Source: Acidiphilium rubrum
Lineage (GTDB): Bacteria; Pseudomonadota; Alphaproteobacteria; Acetobacterales; Acetobacteraceae
Direction: 5' to 3'
DNA length: 55,115 nucleotides
NCBI RefSeq assembly: GCF_900156265.1
Contig: NZ_FTNE01000027.1
Span: 1 to 55,115, forward strand
Made by a program: the position numbers and the translations under genes. A model generated the notes under the pieces. The model did not search any database. It worked only from the letters and a program-made list of their open reading frames with translations, and had not been told where the DNA came from. This document shows, one piece after another, positions 22,715-31,109 of this stretch; the stretch's first letter is position 1, and every line of letters starts with the position of its first letter.

Positions 22715-22779
22715 GGCACGGACCCAGATAAATAAAAGCTTTTTTGTTTCTTTTTTTACAAAAAGACGTGCTTTTCCTT
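22715..22779. repeat. AT-rich dispersed hairpin repeat, copy R4
   Basis: On the minus strand it begins within the prfB stop codon (TAAGG), then a CTTTTT/AAAAAG hairpin, an A run, CTTTTAT and ATCTGGGTCCGTGCC. The last 16-base module, starting A-T-C-T-G-G-G, also occurs at 4152-4166 in element C. Unlike element C it is a single copy, though it also lies between convergent genes. It probably ends prfB transcription. Confidence 0.75.
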
Positions 22780-23909
22780 AACCCGCCTGTGCCGAAGCCT
22801 CGCTGCGGGTGGCGCCGACGCGGGCGGCGAGGGAGGCGGCCATGAATTCGTCGAGGTTGCCGTTCAGGACAGAGTCGGGGTTGCCGCTTTCCCAATTGGT
22901 GCGGAGGTCTTTGACGAGTTGGTAAGGGGCGAGGACGTAGGAGCGGATCTGGTGGCCCCAGCCGATGTCGCGTTTGGTGGATTCGGTGGCAGCACTGGCG
23001 GCTTCGCGGCGTTGGAGTTCGGCTTCGTACATGCGGGCTTTCAGCATCGCCATGGCGGTGGCGCGGTTGCGGTGCTGGGAGCGGTCGGTCTGGCAGGCGA
23101 CGATGATGCCCGACGGGATGTGGGTGATGCGGATCGCACTTTCGGTCTTGTTGACGTGCTGGCCGCCGGCGCCGGAGGCGCGGTAGGTATCGACCTTGAG
23201 GTCGGAGGGGTCGATTTCGATTTCGATCGTGTCATCGACGACGGGATAGACCCAGACGCTGGCAAAACTGGTCTGGCGGCGGGCGTTGGCGTCGAACGGC
23301 GAGATGCGGACCAGGCGGTGGACGCCGGCTTCGGTTTTCAGCCAGCCGTAGGCGTTCATGCCGGTGATTTGCAGGGTGACGGATTTGATGCCGGCCTGTT
23401 CGCCTTCGGACTGGTCGAGCATGGCGACTTTGTAGCCGTGTTGTTCGGCCCAGCGGGTGTACATGCGCATGAGCATTTCGGCCCAATCCTGCGCTTCGGT
23501 GCCGCCGGCGCCGGCGTTGATTTCCATATAGGCGTCGTTGGCATCGGCCTCGCCAGAGAGCAGGCTTTCGATTTCGCGGCGCTTTGCGTCCTCGGCGAGG
23601 CGTTTGAGGGCGGCTTCGGCTTCGGCCACGAGGGCTTGATCGCCCTCGGCTTCCGCGAGTTCGGCCAGCATGACGGCATCTTCGGTGTCACGCTCGATCG
23701 CGCGCACCGCATCGGTCTGGGTGGCGAGGCGGGTACGTTCGCGCAGCACTGCCTGGGCTGCCGCAGCGTCGTTCCAAAGTTGCGGGTCTTCGGCCTGGGA
23801 GTTCAGACGGTCGAGTTTGTCGAGTGCGGCATCCCAGTCAAAGATGCCTCCTCAGCAGGGCCACGCTTTGCGTGATCTGCTCGGCAAGGGCGAGGGTTTC
23901 GGCGGACAT
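22778..23909 (-). CDS. prfB: Peptide chain release factor 2, with programmed +1 frameshift
   Basis: Recognises UGA and UAA stops on the ribosome. The gene is in two frames: codons 1-23 run from ATG 23909 to CTT (23843-23841), where an in-frame TGA (23840-23838) follows; skipping one T continues with GAC TGG GAT and the main frame to 22778. The product is 376 residues. AGGAGG lies three bases before the CTT, the stimulatory Shine-Dalgarno of the classic RF2 autoregulatory frameshift. The main part has the stop-recognition SPF (RISPFDANARRQ) and the catalytic GGQ (SGAGGQHVNKTESA). The stop codon overlaps repeat R4; the convergent TylF-type gene lies 86 bp away. Confidence 0.97.
23837..23850 (-). 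promoter_or_regulatory. RF2 programmed frameshift site
   Basis: On the minus strand the order is AGGAGG, CAT, CTT, TGA, C. When RF2 is scarce the ribosome pauses at TGA, the Shine-Dalgarno-like AGGAGG pulls it, and it slips +1 to read GAC. Both flanking frames give conserved RF2 sequence (RRHL before, DWDAALDKLDRLN after), so this is a functional site and not a sequencing error. Confidence 0.95.
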
Positions 23910-23942
23910 TGATTTTTGGTTCCAGAATTGCGGAAGCTGCGG

Positions 23943-26585
23943 CTAATACAGCCCGCCCAGGGATTTGTCGACACTGGCGGGGGCGGCGGGCGTGCCGGCC
24001 GGCGCCGGGGCGGCCGCATTGGCGCCGGCCGTGCTGCCATCGGCGGCCGGGTTGAAATCGTGTTGCGCGGACTGGCCGGCGCTGTTGGCCAGCGGGCCGC
24101 CGAGGCCGAGCGGATTGTCGGCGACGAGGCCGAGATTCGACTGGCTGCCCGGAACCTGGCCGGGTTTGAACGCTTCTGTGACGGTCTGACTGCCGAACGA
24201 GACGCGCGCGAGCGTCATGCCCGGCGGGGTGGGGAAATCGATCACCGGCTGGCCCTTGAGGGCGACTTTCATGAACTGGTTCCAGGCCGGGCCGCAGACA
24301 TTGCCGCCGGTCTGGTTGGGGCCGAGGTCGCGCGGCGTGTCGTAGCCGATCCAGCAGCCGGTGACCATTTGCGGCACGAAGCCGAGGAACCAGGCATCGT
24401 TGAAATTGTTGGTCGTGCCGGTCTTGCCGGCGATCGGGCGGTTGAGGCCGGCGACGGCGGGGACGCCGGTGCCGTGTTCGACCACGTTCCGCATCATCAT
24501 GATGACCTGATAGACGCTGTCGGGGTTGGCGAGCCGCGCGCCGGGGCGGTTCAGGACCGGCAACTGGCTCGCCGAGCCATCCATGCAGTTGGCGCAGGAC
24601 TGGTCGGGCGCCTGGTAGAGGATGTGGCCGTCAGGGGCGGTGACGCTGTCGATCAAAGAGGGTTCGACCTGCCGGCCGTATTCATCGAGGGCCGCGTAGC
24701 CGCGCACCATGCGCCAGAGCGTGGTATCGAGCGCGCCGATCGCGGCCGGGTAGATCAGCGGCATGTGGTGGACGATGCGGAATTTCTCGAAATTCGCGGC
24801 GACGTTGGCAAGGCCGACGCGGCGGACCAGATGCAGGGTGGCGAGGTTGAGCGATTGTTCGATGGCGTAGAACACCGGCACCGGGCCGAGGAAGCTCATT
24901 TCGTAATTGCCCGGTCGATACAACTGACCATCGGCGAGGCGCTGGGTGAACGGTGCGTCGAGAATCGTGGCGTCGGGCTGGATGCCGGCCTGCATCGCGG
25001 TGAGGTAGTCGAACGGTTTGATGCTGGAGCCGGGCTGGCGATGCGCCTGGGTGGCCCGGTTGTACGGGCTCATCCGGTTGCTCCAGCCGCCGACCATGAT
25101 GCTGACGCGGCCGGTTTCGGGGTTCATGCTCAGCATCGATCCTTCGACGACGGGGATCTGTTCGAGCGAGACGGTGCCGCCTTTGGTTGGCTTGTGCGGG
25201 TCGATCATGATGACGTCGCCGGGTTTGAGCATCTGGCCGACCGAGCGGAGCAGCGGGCCGGGGTGGCCGTTGACCAGCGGGCGGCCCCATTGCAGGGCGG
25301 CGAGGGTGATTGTGCCGGTGCGCGTGGCGGCGGCATTGTCACCCTGGATCCAGCCGATATGGGCGAGGGCGGGGGTTTCGCTCACCACGACGCCGAGGCG
25401 CCAGCGCCGGCGCAGCCCTGCCGGGGTGGTTTGTTTGGCGAGGGCGGCGGCCCAGTTGTTCGACAGATCGGCGATGCTCAGCCGGGTGACGGGGCCGTGG
25501 TAGAAGCCGAATTCGTGGTCGTAGGCTTCCAGGCGGTTGCGCATCGCGTCCATCGCGGTGGCTTGCAGCCGGGGGTCGAGGCTGGTGCGGACGATCAGGC
25601 CGCCTTCCATCGTGGTTTTCTGGCCGAACATCTGGACCAGCTGGGCCTCGACGGCGTTGATGAAATAGCCCGCGCCGGGCACCGGGCGGGTGCCGGCGGC
25701 GGCCTTGGGCAGCAAAGGCGAGGCGATGGCGGTTTGGGCTTCGGCGCTGGTGATCACGCCGTCGTCGCGCATGCGACCGATCACCCAGTTGCGCCGGTTG
25801 AGCGCGCGTTTGGGGTGCAGGAAGGGATTGTAGTTGGTCGGCGCCTTGGGCAGGCCGCCCAGTGTCGCGGCTTCGGCGATGGTGAGCTTGGACAAGGGCT
25901 TGTCGAAATAGGCTTCGGCCGCGGCGGCGACGCCCCAGGCGTTCTGGCCGAGATAGATTTCGTTCAGGTAGAGGGTCAGGATGCGTTTTTTGCTCATGGC
26001 GCGATTGACGCGCAGGGCGAGGATGGCTTCCTTGACCTTGCGGGCGAAATCGATCCGGTTGTCGAGCAGCATGTTCTTGACCACCTGCATGGTGATGGTC
26101 GAGGCCCCGAGGGGCCGTTCGTGGCTGCCGAGCCTGGTCATGTCGACGAAGCCGGCGCGGACGATCGCCAGCGGGTCGATGCCGGGTTCGGTCCAGAAAT
26201 TACGGTCTTCGGCGGAGATGAACGCACGCGAGACGAGTTGGGGGATGCGGTTGTAGGGCACGTAGATGCGGTGCTGGGTGCCGAGCGCCGCGATCAGGCG
26301 GAAATTGTCGGCGTAGATGCGGGTTTCGAGCGGGGGTTCGTAATGGCGCAGCTTGGCGACACTCGGCAGGCCGTTGCTGAAATAGAGGAACACGCCGCCG
26401 CCGATGACCACGCCGGCCACGATGCCGAGGAGGGCGAGACGATAGACGCCGCGCGCGAGCACGCCGCCGGCGACGCGTGCGAGTCCCGGCCGCTGCTTGC
26501 GCGGTCGTTTCGGCGCCGGGGCACCTTTGGTGCGCGGCGATTTGTCCTTGGCCAGGCGGTCGCCGGCTTTCAATGGTCCAGGCAT
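23943..26585 (-). CDS. mrcA: Penicillin-binding protein 1A (class A, bifunctional)
   Basis: An 880-residue inner-membrane enzyme that polymerises and cross-links peptidoglycan. A basic cytoplasmic tail is followed by a membrane anchor near residues 48-70. The glycosyltransferase (GT51) part has SAEDRNFW, GASTITMQVVKN and LNEIYLGQNAWGVAAAAEAYF (split in the family as LNEIYLG and G-x-x-AA-x-YF). The transpeptidase part has the serine motif SSIK in RQPGSSIKPFDY, SLN in IEQSLNLAT and KTG in AGKTGTTNNFNDAWF. Start ATG at 26585 follows AAGGAG with six bases spacing. The C-terminus is an Ala/Pro/Gly-rich tail. Confidence 0.95.
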   Translation of the reverse strand: MPGPLKAGDRLAKDKSPRTKGAPAPKRPRKQRPGLARVAGGVLARGVYRLALLGIVAGVVIGGGVFLYFSNGLPSVAKLRHYEPPLETRIYADNFRLIAALGTQHRIYVPYNRIPQLVSRAFISAEDRNFWTEPGIDPLAIVRAGFVDMTRLGSHERPLGASTITMQVVKNMLLDNRIDFARKVKEAILALRVNRAMSKKRILTLYLNEIYLGQNAWGVAAAAEAYFDKPLSKLTIAEAATLGGLPKAPTNYNPFLHPKRALNRRNWVIGRMRDDGVITSAEAQTAIASPLLPKAAAGTRPVPGAGYFINAVEAQLVQMFGQKTTMEGGLIVRTSLDPRLQATAMDAMRNRLEAYDHEFGFYHGPVTRLSIADLSNNWAAALAKQTTPAGLRRRWRLGVVVSETPALAHIGWIQGDNAAATRTGTITLAALQWGRPLVNGHPGPLLRSVGQMLKPGDVIMIDPHKPTKGGTVSLEQIPVVEGSMLSMNPETGRVSIMVGGWSNRMSPYNRATQAHRQPGSSIKPFDYLTAMQAGIQPDATILDAPFTQRLADGQLYRPGNYEMSFLGPVPVFYAIEQSLNLATLHLVRRVGLANVAANFEKFRIVHHMPLIYPAAIGALDTTLWRMVRGYAALDEYGRQVEPSLIDSVTAPDGHILYQAPDQSCANCMDGSASQLPVLNRPGARLANPDSVYQVIMMMRNVVEHGTGVPAVAGLNRPIAGKTGTTNNFNDAWFLGFVPQMVTGCWIGYDTPRDLGPNQTGGNVCGPAWNQFMKVALKGQPVIDFPTPPGMTLARVSFGSQTVTEAFKPGQVPGSQSNLGLVADNPLGLGGPLANSAGQSAQHDFNPAADGSTAGANAAAPAPAGTPAAPASVDKSLGGLY

Positions 26586-26729
26586 GGCGCGCTCCTTAGC
26601 ACCCAATATGCGAGGGTGCGAGCATCGGGGTGAACCACAGAACGGTTAAATATCAGCAACCAGCGGGGGCGCAGGGCACGCCGGCGGGCGGCGCAATGCT
26701 GGCGGGACGATGCGAAAACGATCAGCGCC

Positions 26730-26758
26730 TTGCGGAACCGAGTCCCCTTGGTTATACG
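26730..26758 (+). promoter_or_regulatory. Promoter of tRNA-Pro
   Basis: TTGCGG (26730-26735) and TATACG (26753-26758) are spaced by 17 bp, a good sigma-70 type match. The transcription start would fall about 26765, right before the tRNA at 26768. Confidence 0.65.
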
Positions 26759-26767
26759 CCTCCCCAA

Positions 26768-26844
26768 CGGAGTATAGCTCAGCCTGGTAGAGCACTGTGT
26801 TCGGGACGCAGGGGCCGGAGGTTCGAATCCTCTTACTCCGACCA
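26768..26844 (+). tRNA. tRNA-Pro (anticodon CGG)
   Basis: The 77-nt gene folds as a full cloverleaf: acceptor stem CGGAGTA/TACTCCG, D arm with TAGCTCAGCCTGGTAGAGCA, anticodon loop TTCGGGA giving CGG (reads CCG), TψC arm GGAGGTTCGAATCCTCT, and an encoded CCA end. A T7 run follows at 26849-26855, which may help termination. The proline codon CCG is a major codon in this GC-rich genome. Confidence 0.95.
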
Positions 26845-26879
26845 TTCATTTTTTTACGGGCTTTCCGCCTGACCGGTGA

Positions 26880-28190
26880 TCAACGCCGTCCCGCAGGGGC
26901 GTTGTCCGCCGGGGGCAGGCGGGACTTGGCGAAACCGATCGCGATGATCGTGATGATCGATGCGAGGCCGAGGTAGAGACCTGGGCTGCGGGGATCGCCG
27001 GTCTGTTCGATCAGCCAGGTGTTGATGAACGGGGCGAAGCCGCCGAACAGCGCGATGCCGATCGCGTAACCCACCGACAGACCGATGCCGCGATGCCTGA
27101 TCGGGAACACCATGCCCATGAAACCGGTCAGAGGCGCGTTGTAGGGCAGGCCGATCACCGTGAAGAACAGCGGGATCAGAAACAGCGCGGTTGCGCTGGG
27201 CCAGAGGCCGAGGAGCATGAACGCCGGATAGCCCGCCGCCATCATCGCGACGCAGGATATGATCATGTCCCGGCTGCGGTGCGATGTGTCGAACCGGCGG
27301 GCGATCAGCAGGCGCAGCGGGACGATCGCGAGGGTGACGATATAGAGCAGGACGATCGCGCCGAGCGCCTTGCCTTGGGTCATGTGCAGCTGGGTTGCGG
27401 CGTAGGTCGGCAGATAGACGATCAGATAGGTCTGGGCGGTGCCGATCGCGACCATGCCGGCCGCAATCGCGATGCCGCCGCCGGTGGAGGGGTCGCGTGC
27501 TGCGGTGTCGGCCGGGTTGCGCTGCTGGGCGATGAAGCCGGGCGCGTCGACCAGATGGCGGCGCAGCACGATCGCGATCGGCCCGGCCAGCGTGCCGATG
27601 GCGAAGGCGATGCGAAAGCCCCAATGCTGAAACGCGGCCGTCGACAAGGCGAGGCTCAACCCGTAGGCGACCGCGGCGGCGCACAGGCCCGCGACATTCT
27701 GGCTGGTGCCCTGCCAGCTTGCGGCGTGGCTTTCGCGGCCGGGTGAATGCTCGATCATCAGCGCGGTCGAACTGCCGAACTCGCCACCGAGCGCGAAGCC
27801 CTGGATCAGGCGTGCCAGCAGAATGCCGAGCGGTGCGAGCAGGCCGATGCTGGCGCGCGACGGCATCAGGGTGATCAGCGCGCTTGCCAGGGTCATCAAC
27901 GAGACGGCGAGGATCATGCAGGCGGTGCGGCCGCGCCGATCGGCGAAAGTGCCGAGAATGACGGCGCCGACCGGGCGGGCGAGGAACGATACGCCGAAGG
28001 TGCCGAAGGTCAGCAGCAGTTTGGTCGTGGCGTCATGGCCGGGGAAGAAAGCGGTGGCGAGATCGGTCGCGAAGAAGCCGTAGATGACGAAATCGTAGAA
28101 CTCGAGCGCGTTGCCGATCGAAGCGCCCAGGATCATGACGGTGCGGCTGATCGTGGGCGCTGCGGTCGGGGTTGACGATGCGACATCCAT
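26880..28190 (-). CDS. MFS transporter, metabolite:H+ symporter (MHS) family
   Basis: A 436-residue membrane protein with about 12 helices. The N-terminal sequence GASIGNALEFYDFVIYGFFA near residues 21-40 is the MHS family signature (ProP/KgtP/ShiA type), with the loop FADRRGRTA near 84-92 and RLIQGFALGGEFGSS near 128-142. Substrates in this family are organic acids, betaines or citrate-like compounds; which one applies here is unknown. Start ATG at 28190 was preferred over 28226 on similarity. It is divergent from another MFS gene at 28372, across 181 bp with no obvious regulator gene. Confidence 0.88.
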   Translation of the reverse strand: MDVASSTPTAAPTISRTVMILGASIGNALEFYDFVIYGFFATDLATAFFPGHDATTKLLLTFGTFGVSFLARPVGAVILGTFADRRGRTACMILAVSLMTLASALITLMPSRASIGLLAPLGILLARLIQGFALGGEFGSSTALMIEHSPGRESHAASWQGTSQNVAGLCAAAVAYGLSLALSTAAFQHWGFRIAFAIGTLAGPIAIVLRRHLVDAPGFIAQQRNPADTAARDPSTGGGIAIAAGMVAIGTAQTYLIVYLPTYAATQLHMTQGKALGAIVLLYIVTLAIVPLRLLIARRFDTSHRSRDMIISCVAMMAAGYPAFMLLGLWPSATALFLIPLFFTVIGLPYNAPLTGFMGMVFPIRHRGIGLSVGYAIGIALFGGFAPFINTWLIEQTGDPRSPGLYLGLASIITIIAIGFAKSRLPPADNAPAGRR

Positions 28191-28371
28191 GCGGCGCGTC
28201 CTTCGGGTGCGGGTCGGTGCCAGCATGCCCGGTATTGCCGTGGTTTGCCAAGGCGATAACGCGTGGTGATCGTCGCGCGCGCTCCCGTGGGCGTGGGGTT
28301 GCCGCCTTGTCGTTTTTCGCTAGAAGGCGCGAAGCAGGGCAGGGTGGCTGCCGCAGCGCATCAGGGGGAAG

Positions 28372-29601
28372 ATGATGTCCGACACACGGGGTTCCATGAC
28401 CGAGCCCGATATCGCGACCGCGCGCAAGGTGGTGATCGCGGCATTTCTGGGCTGGACGCTCGATGCGTTCGATTTCTTCATCCTGATTTTTACCTTCTCG
28501 GCGGTGGCCAAGACGTTCCATGTCGGCATCACCGCGGTGACGATCGCGATTACGCTGACGCTCGCGATGCGGCCGGTTGGCGCGCTGTTGTTCGGCCGGC
28601 TGGCGGATCGGTACGGGCGGCGGCCGATGCTGATGGTCAATATCGTGGCGTTTTCATTGTTCGAACTCGCAACCGGCTTCGCGCCCAGCCTGACCGCGTT
28701 CATGATCCTGCGCGCGCTCTATGGCATTGCGATGGGCGGTGAATGGGGGATCGGCTCGTCGCTGACCATGGAAACCATTCCGGCGCGCTGGCGGGGCTGG
28801 GTGTCCGGCCTGCTGCAATCGGGCTATCCGGCGGGGTATTTCCTGGCGACCGTGCTGTTCGGGTTTGCGTTTCCCTATGTCGGCTGGCGGGGGATGTTCA
28901 TCATCGGGGCGTTTCCCGCGCTGCTGGTGCTGTATATCCGTTCCTCGGTGCCGGAGAGCCCGGTGTGGCGCGAGATGGCGCGTCAGCCGCGGGTGCCGGT
29001 ATCAACGGTGCTGCGCAAGCATCTGGGTCTGACCGTGTATGCGGTGATCCTGATGATGGCGTTCAATTTCTTTTCGCATGGTTCGCAGGACCTTTACCCG
29101 AGCGCGTTTCTGGGCAAGCAGCACCATTTCGGCCACGCAACGATTACCACGATCGCGCTGATCTATAATCTGGGTGCGATGATCGGCGGCATCGCGTTCG
29201 GCCTGCTGTCGCAGAAGATCGGGCGGCGCCTGACGATCGGCATTGCGGCCGGGCTTGCGATCCCGTTGATCCCGCTCTGGGCGTTTTCGATGACGCCGGT
29301 GATGCTCGGCCTGGGCGCGTTTCTGATGCAGATTTGCGTGCAGGGTGCCTGGGGCGTGATTCCGGTGCATCTGAACGAATTGTCGCCCAAGGAGATCCGC
29401 GCGACGTTCCCGGGGTTCGTGTATCAGCTTGGCAATTTCCTCGCCTCGTACAACGCGACGTTGCAGGCGAGTTTTGCGGCCTCGCACGGGCATAATTACG
29501 GATTGGCAATGGCTTGGGTGATCGGCATCGTGGCTGTGGTGATCGTGGTGCTGATGCTGTTCGGGCCGGAATCCAAGGATGTCTCGATGGCGCATAGTTG
29601 A
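28372..29601 (+). CDS. MFS transporter, SHS/MHS-type carboxylate transporter
   Basis: A 409-residue, 12-helix membrane protein. The beginning AAFLGWTLDAFDFFILIF near residues 23-40 is characteristic of the sialate/lactate (SHS) branch of MFS. FGRLADRYGRRPMLM near 78-92 is the loop 2-3 motif and RALYGIAMGGEWGIGSS near 116-132 the TM4 motif. Lactate, pyruvate or other monocarboxylates are likely substrates, by family only. Two adjacent ATGs (28372, 28375) follow AGGGGGAAG. It is divergent from the MHS transporter gene; a 30-bp near-palindrome lies past its stop. Confidence 0.87.
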   Translation: MMSDTRGSMTEPDIATARKVVIAAFLGWTLDAFDFFILIFTFSAVAKTFHVGITAVTIAITLTLAMRPVGALLFGRLADRYGRRPMLMVNIVAFSLFELATGFAPSLTAFMILRALYGIAMGGEWGIGSSLTMETIPARWRGWVSGLLQSGYPAGYFLATVLFGFAFPYVGWRGMFIIGAFPALLVLYIRSSVPESPVWREMARQPRVPVSTVLRKHLGLTVYAVILMMAFNFFSHGSQDLYPSAFLGKQHHFGHATITTIALIYNLGAMIGGIAFGLLSQKIGRRLTIGIAAGLAIPLIPLWAFSMTPVMLGLGAFLMQICVQGAWGVIPVHLNELSPKEIRATFPGFVYQLGNFLASYNATLQASFAASHGHNYGLAMAWVIGIVAVVIVVLMLFGPESKDVSMAHS

Positions 29602-29645
29602 CGGCATGGTCTGGCGGCGGCCGACGCCCATGATTGCCGTTTTCG

Positions 29646-29675
29646 CCCCGGTGGTTTATCGATAAGCCTCCGGGG
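29646..29675. repeat. 30-bp near-palindrome downstream of MFS gene
   Basis: CCCCGG (29646-29651) faces CCGGGG (29670-29675), and the stem continues almost unbroken to the centre ATCGAT, with one mismatch and one G-T pair. There is no T run after it, so it may be a terminator of weak type, an operator or a mRNA 3' hairpin. It ends 25 bp before the 18-bp palindrome upstream of the next operon. Confidence 0.55.
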
Positions 29676-29700
29676 TAGTTCCGGGATGGTACTCAGAGGA

Positions 29701-29718
29701 TATGATAGCGCTATCATA
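29701..29718. promoter_or_regulatory. Perfect 18-bp palindrome, likely LacI-type operator
   Basis: TATGATAGCGCTATCATA is fully self-complementary. A TGATA-GCGC-TATCA core with central CG is the form typical of LacI-family operators for sugar-acid genes. It lies 93 bp before the start of the tartrate-type transporter gene. No LacI or LysR family gene is present nearby, so the regulator would be encoded elsewhere. Confidence 0.65.
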
Positions 29719-29810
29719 ATGCGAAGGCCGGTTGATCGTCCAGCAACCGGTTGGTGACGAGAAAAGATTGTCCGCCGGCAACGGCTGAACGAGCAATGGA
29801 GGAAACGACA

Positions 29811-31109
29811 ATGAGTGCGACCAGCATGGCCGGCCCGATCGGCAACTCCCGATGGTTTCGACTGATTCCGATCGCGATGATCGTTTATATCATTTCGTTT
29901 ATGGACCGAACCAATATCGCCTATGCCTTCGCGGGCATCGGCCATGATTTTCACACCACCAAGGCGCAGGAAGGCACGGCGGGCGGTATTTTTTTCGTCG
30001 GCTACGTGCTGTTGCAGATCCCCGGTGGCTGGCTCGCCGAACGTTGGTCGGCCAAGAAATTCGTCGCGATCATGATCTGCTTCTGGGGCCTGATGGCGTT
30101 GGCCTGCGGGTTTGCCGAGAACTTCACGCAGCTGATCATCGCGCGCTTTTTCCTCGGCGTTGCCGAGGGCGGTATCTGGCCGGCGACGCTGGTGCTGCTG
30201 AGCCACTGGTTCCCGGTGCAGGAGCGCGCCCGCGCCTATGGGTTCTGGATCGCCAATCTCGCGATTTCCTCGATCATTACGCAGCCGCTGTCGGGCTTCA
30301 TCATCTCGATGTCGGACTGGCGGACGCTGTTTTTCGTCGAAGGCGCGCTGCCCTTCATTATTGCGCTGCCGCTGTGGCTGATCTTTATCAAGGATCGTCC
30401 GGAAGATGCATCGTGGTGCCTGCCGCCGGAGCGTGACTATATCAACCGCTCGATCGCGCAGGACCGGGCGAACGAACCGGTGCCCGGGCCGTTCTCGAGC
30501 ATTTTCAAATCCGCCACCGTCTGGCGCCTGGTTGCGGTGTATTTTCTGGTGCAGATCGGCTTCTATGGTCTGAACATGTGGATGCCGACCTTGTTGAAAA
30601 CCCTGACCCATGCCGGGTTCGGCGCGGTCGGGTTGATTGCGATGCTGCCCTATGTCGTCGCGGCGGTGATGCTGTTCGCGAATGGCTGGTGGGCGGATCG
30701 CGACCGGCGGTATTCGTGGCATGTATTCCTGCCGATGATGCTGGCCTCGATCAGCCTGATCCTGTCGGTCACGATCGGCAGCTCGATGATCGTGCTGTCG
30801 ATCGTGTTCCTGTGCCTCGCGATGGGCGGGGCGCTGTCCTACGATGGTCCGTTCTGGGCCGCCGCTTCGCGCACCCTGCCGGTTGCCCTGGTGGGTGGTG
30901 CGATGGGGTTGATCAACGCGCTCGGGAATCTGGGTGGGTATCTCGGCCCGTTCCTCGGCGGGTATCTGCAGGATGTGACGGGTAATTTCTATGCCACCGC
31001 CATCCTGTTCGCGCTCTCGCTGTTCGCGGCCGGGCTGCTGATGCTCACGATCAACGTGCGCGACGTGGCACCCAGCGTGCGGATGCCGATGGGCAAGCCG
31101 GCGGAATGA
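29811..31109 (+). CDS. MFS transporter, ACS family (tartrate transporter-like)
   Basis: A 432-residue, 12-helix transporter of the anion:cation symporter (ACS) family. MIVYIISFMDRTNIAYAFAG near residues 22-41 is the family start (FMDRTNI), WLAERWSAKKFVAIMI near 71-86 the loop motif, and FFLGVAEGGIWPATLVLLSHW near 111-131, split as FFLGVAEGG and P-x-x-L-x-L-x-x-W. It resembles TtuB-type tartrate and related sugar-acid transporters. ATG at 29811 follows GGAGGAAACGACA. It overlaps the next gene by four bases (ATGA), so transport and oxidation of the same acid are very likely coupled. Confidence 0.88.
   Translation: MSATSMAGPIGNSRWFRLIPIAMIVYIISFMDRTNIAYAFAGIGHDFHTTKAQEGTAGGIFFVGYVLLQIPGGWLAERWSAKKFVAIMICFWGLMALACGFAENFTQLIIARFFLGVAEGGIWPATLVLLSHWFPVQERARAYGFWIANLAISSIITQPLSGFIISMSDWRTLFFVEGALPFIIALPLWLIFIKDRPEDASWCLPPERDYINRSIAQDRANEPVPGPFSSIFKSATVWRLVAVYFLVQIGFYGLNMWMPTLLKTLTHAGFGAVGLIAMLPYVVAAVMLFANGWWADRDRRYSWHVFLPMMLASISLILSVTIGSSMIVLSIVFLCLAMGGALSYDGPFWAAASRTLPVALVGGAMGLINALGNLGGYLGPFLGGYLQDVTGNFYATAILFALSLFAAGLLMLTINVRDVAPSVRMPMGKPAE

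Noticed and set aside
23749-23909. Frameshift in prfB as sequencing error or pseudogene
   Set aside because: The exact AGGAGG-CAT-CTT-TGA-C arrangement is the conserved programmed site.
23916-26633. 905-codon plus-strand open frame opposite PBP1A
   Set aside because: Antisense of a gene with complete GT51 and transpeptidase motifs; its own translation shows no domain.
26630-26872. Small open frames across the tRNA region
   Set aside because: They overlap a perfectly folded tRNA-Pro gene and its promoter.
26880-31109. Three neighbouring MFS genes as a tandem duplication
   Set aside because: Their N-terminal signatures belong to three different MFS families (MHS, SHS, ACS), so they are not recent duplicates.
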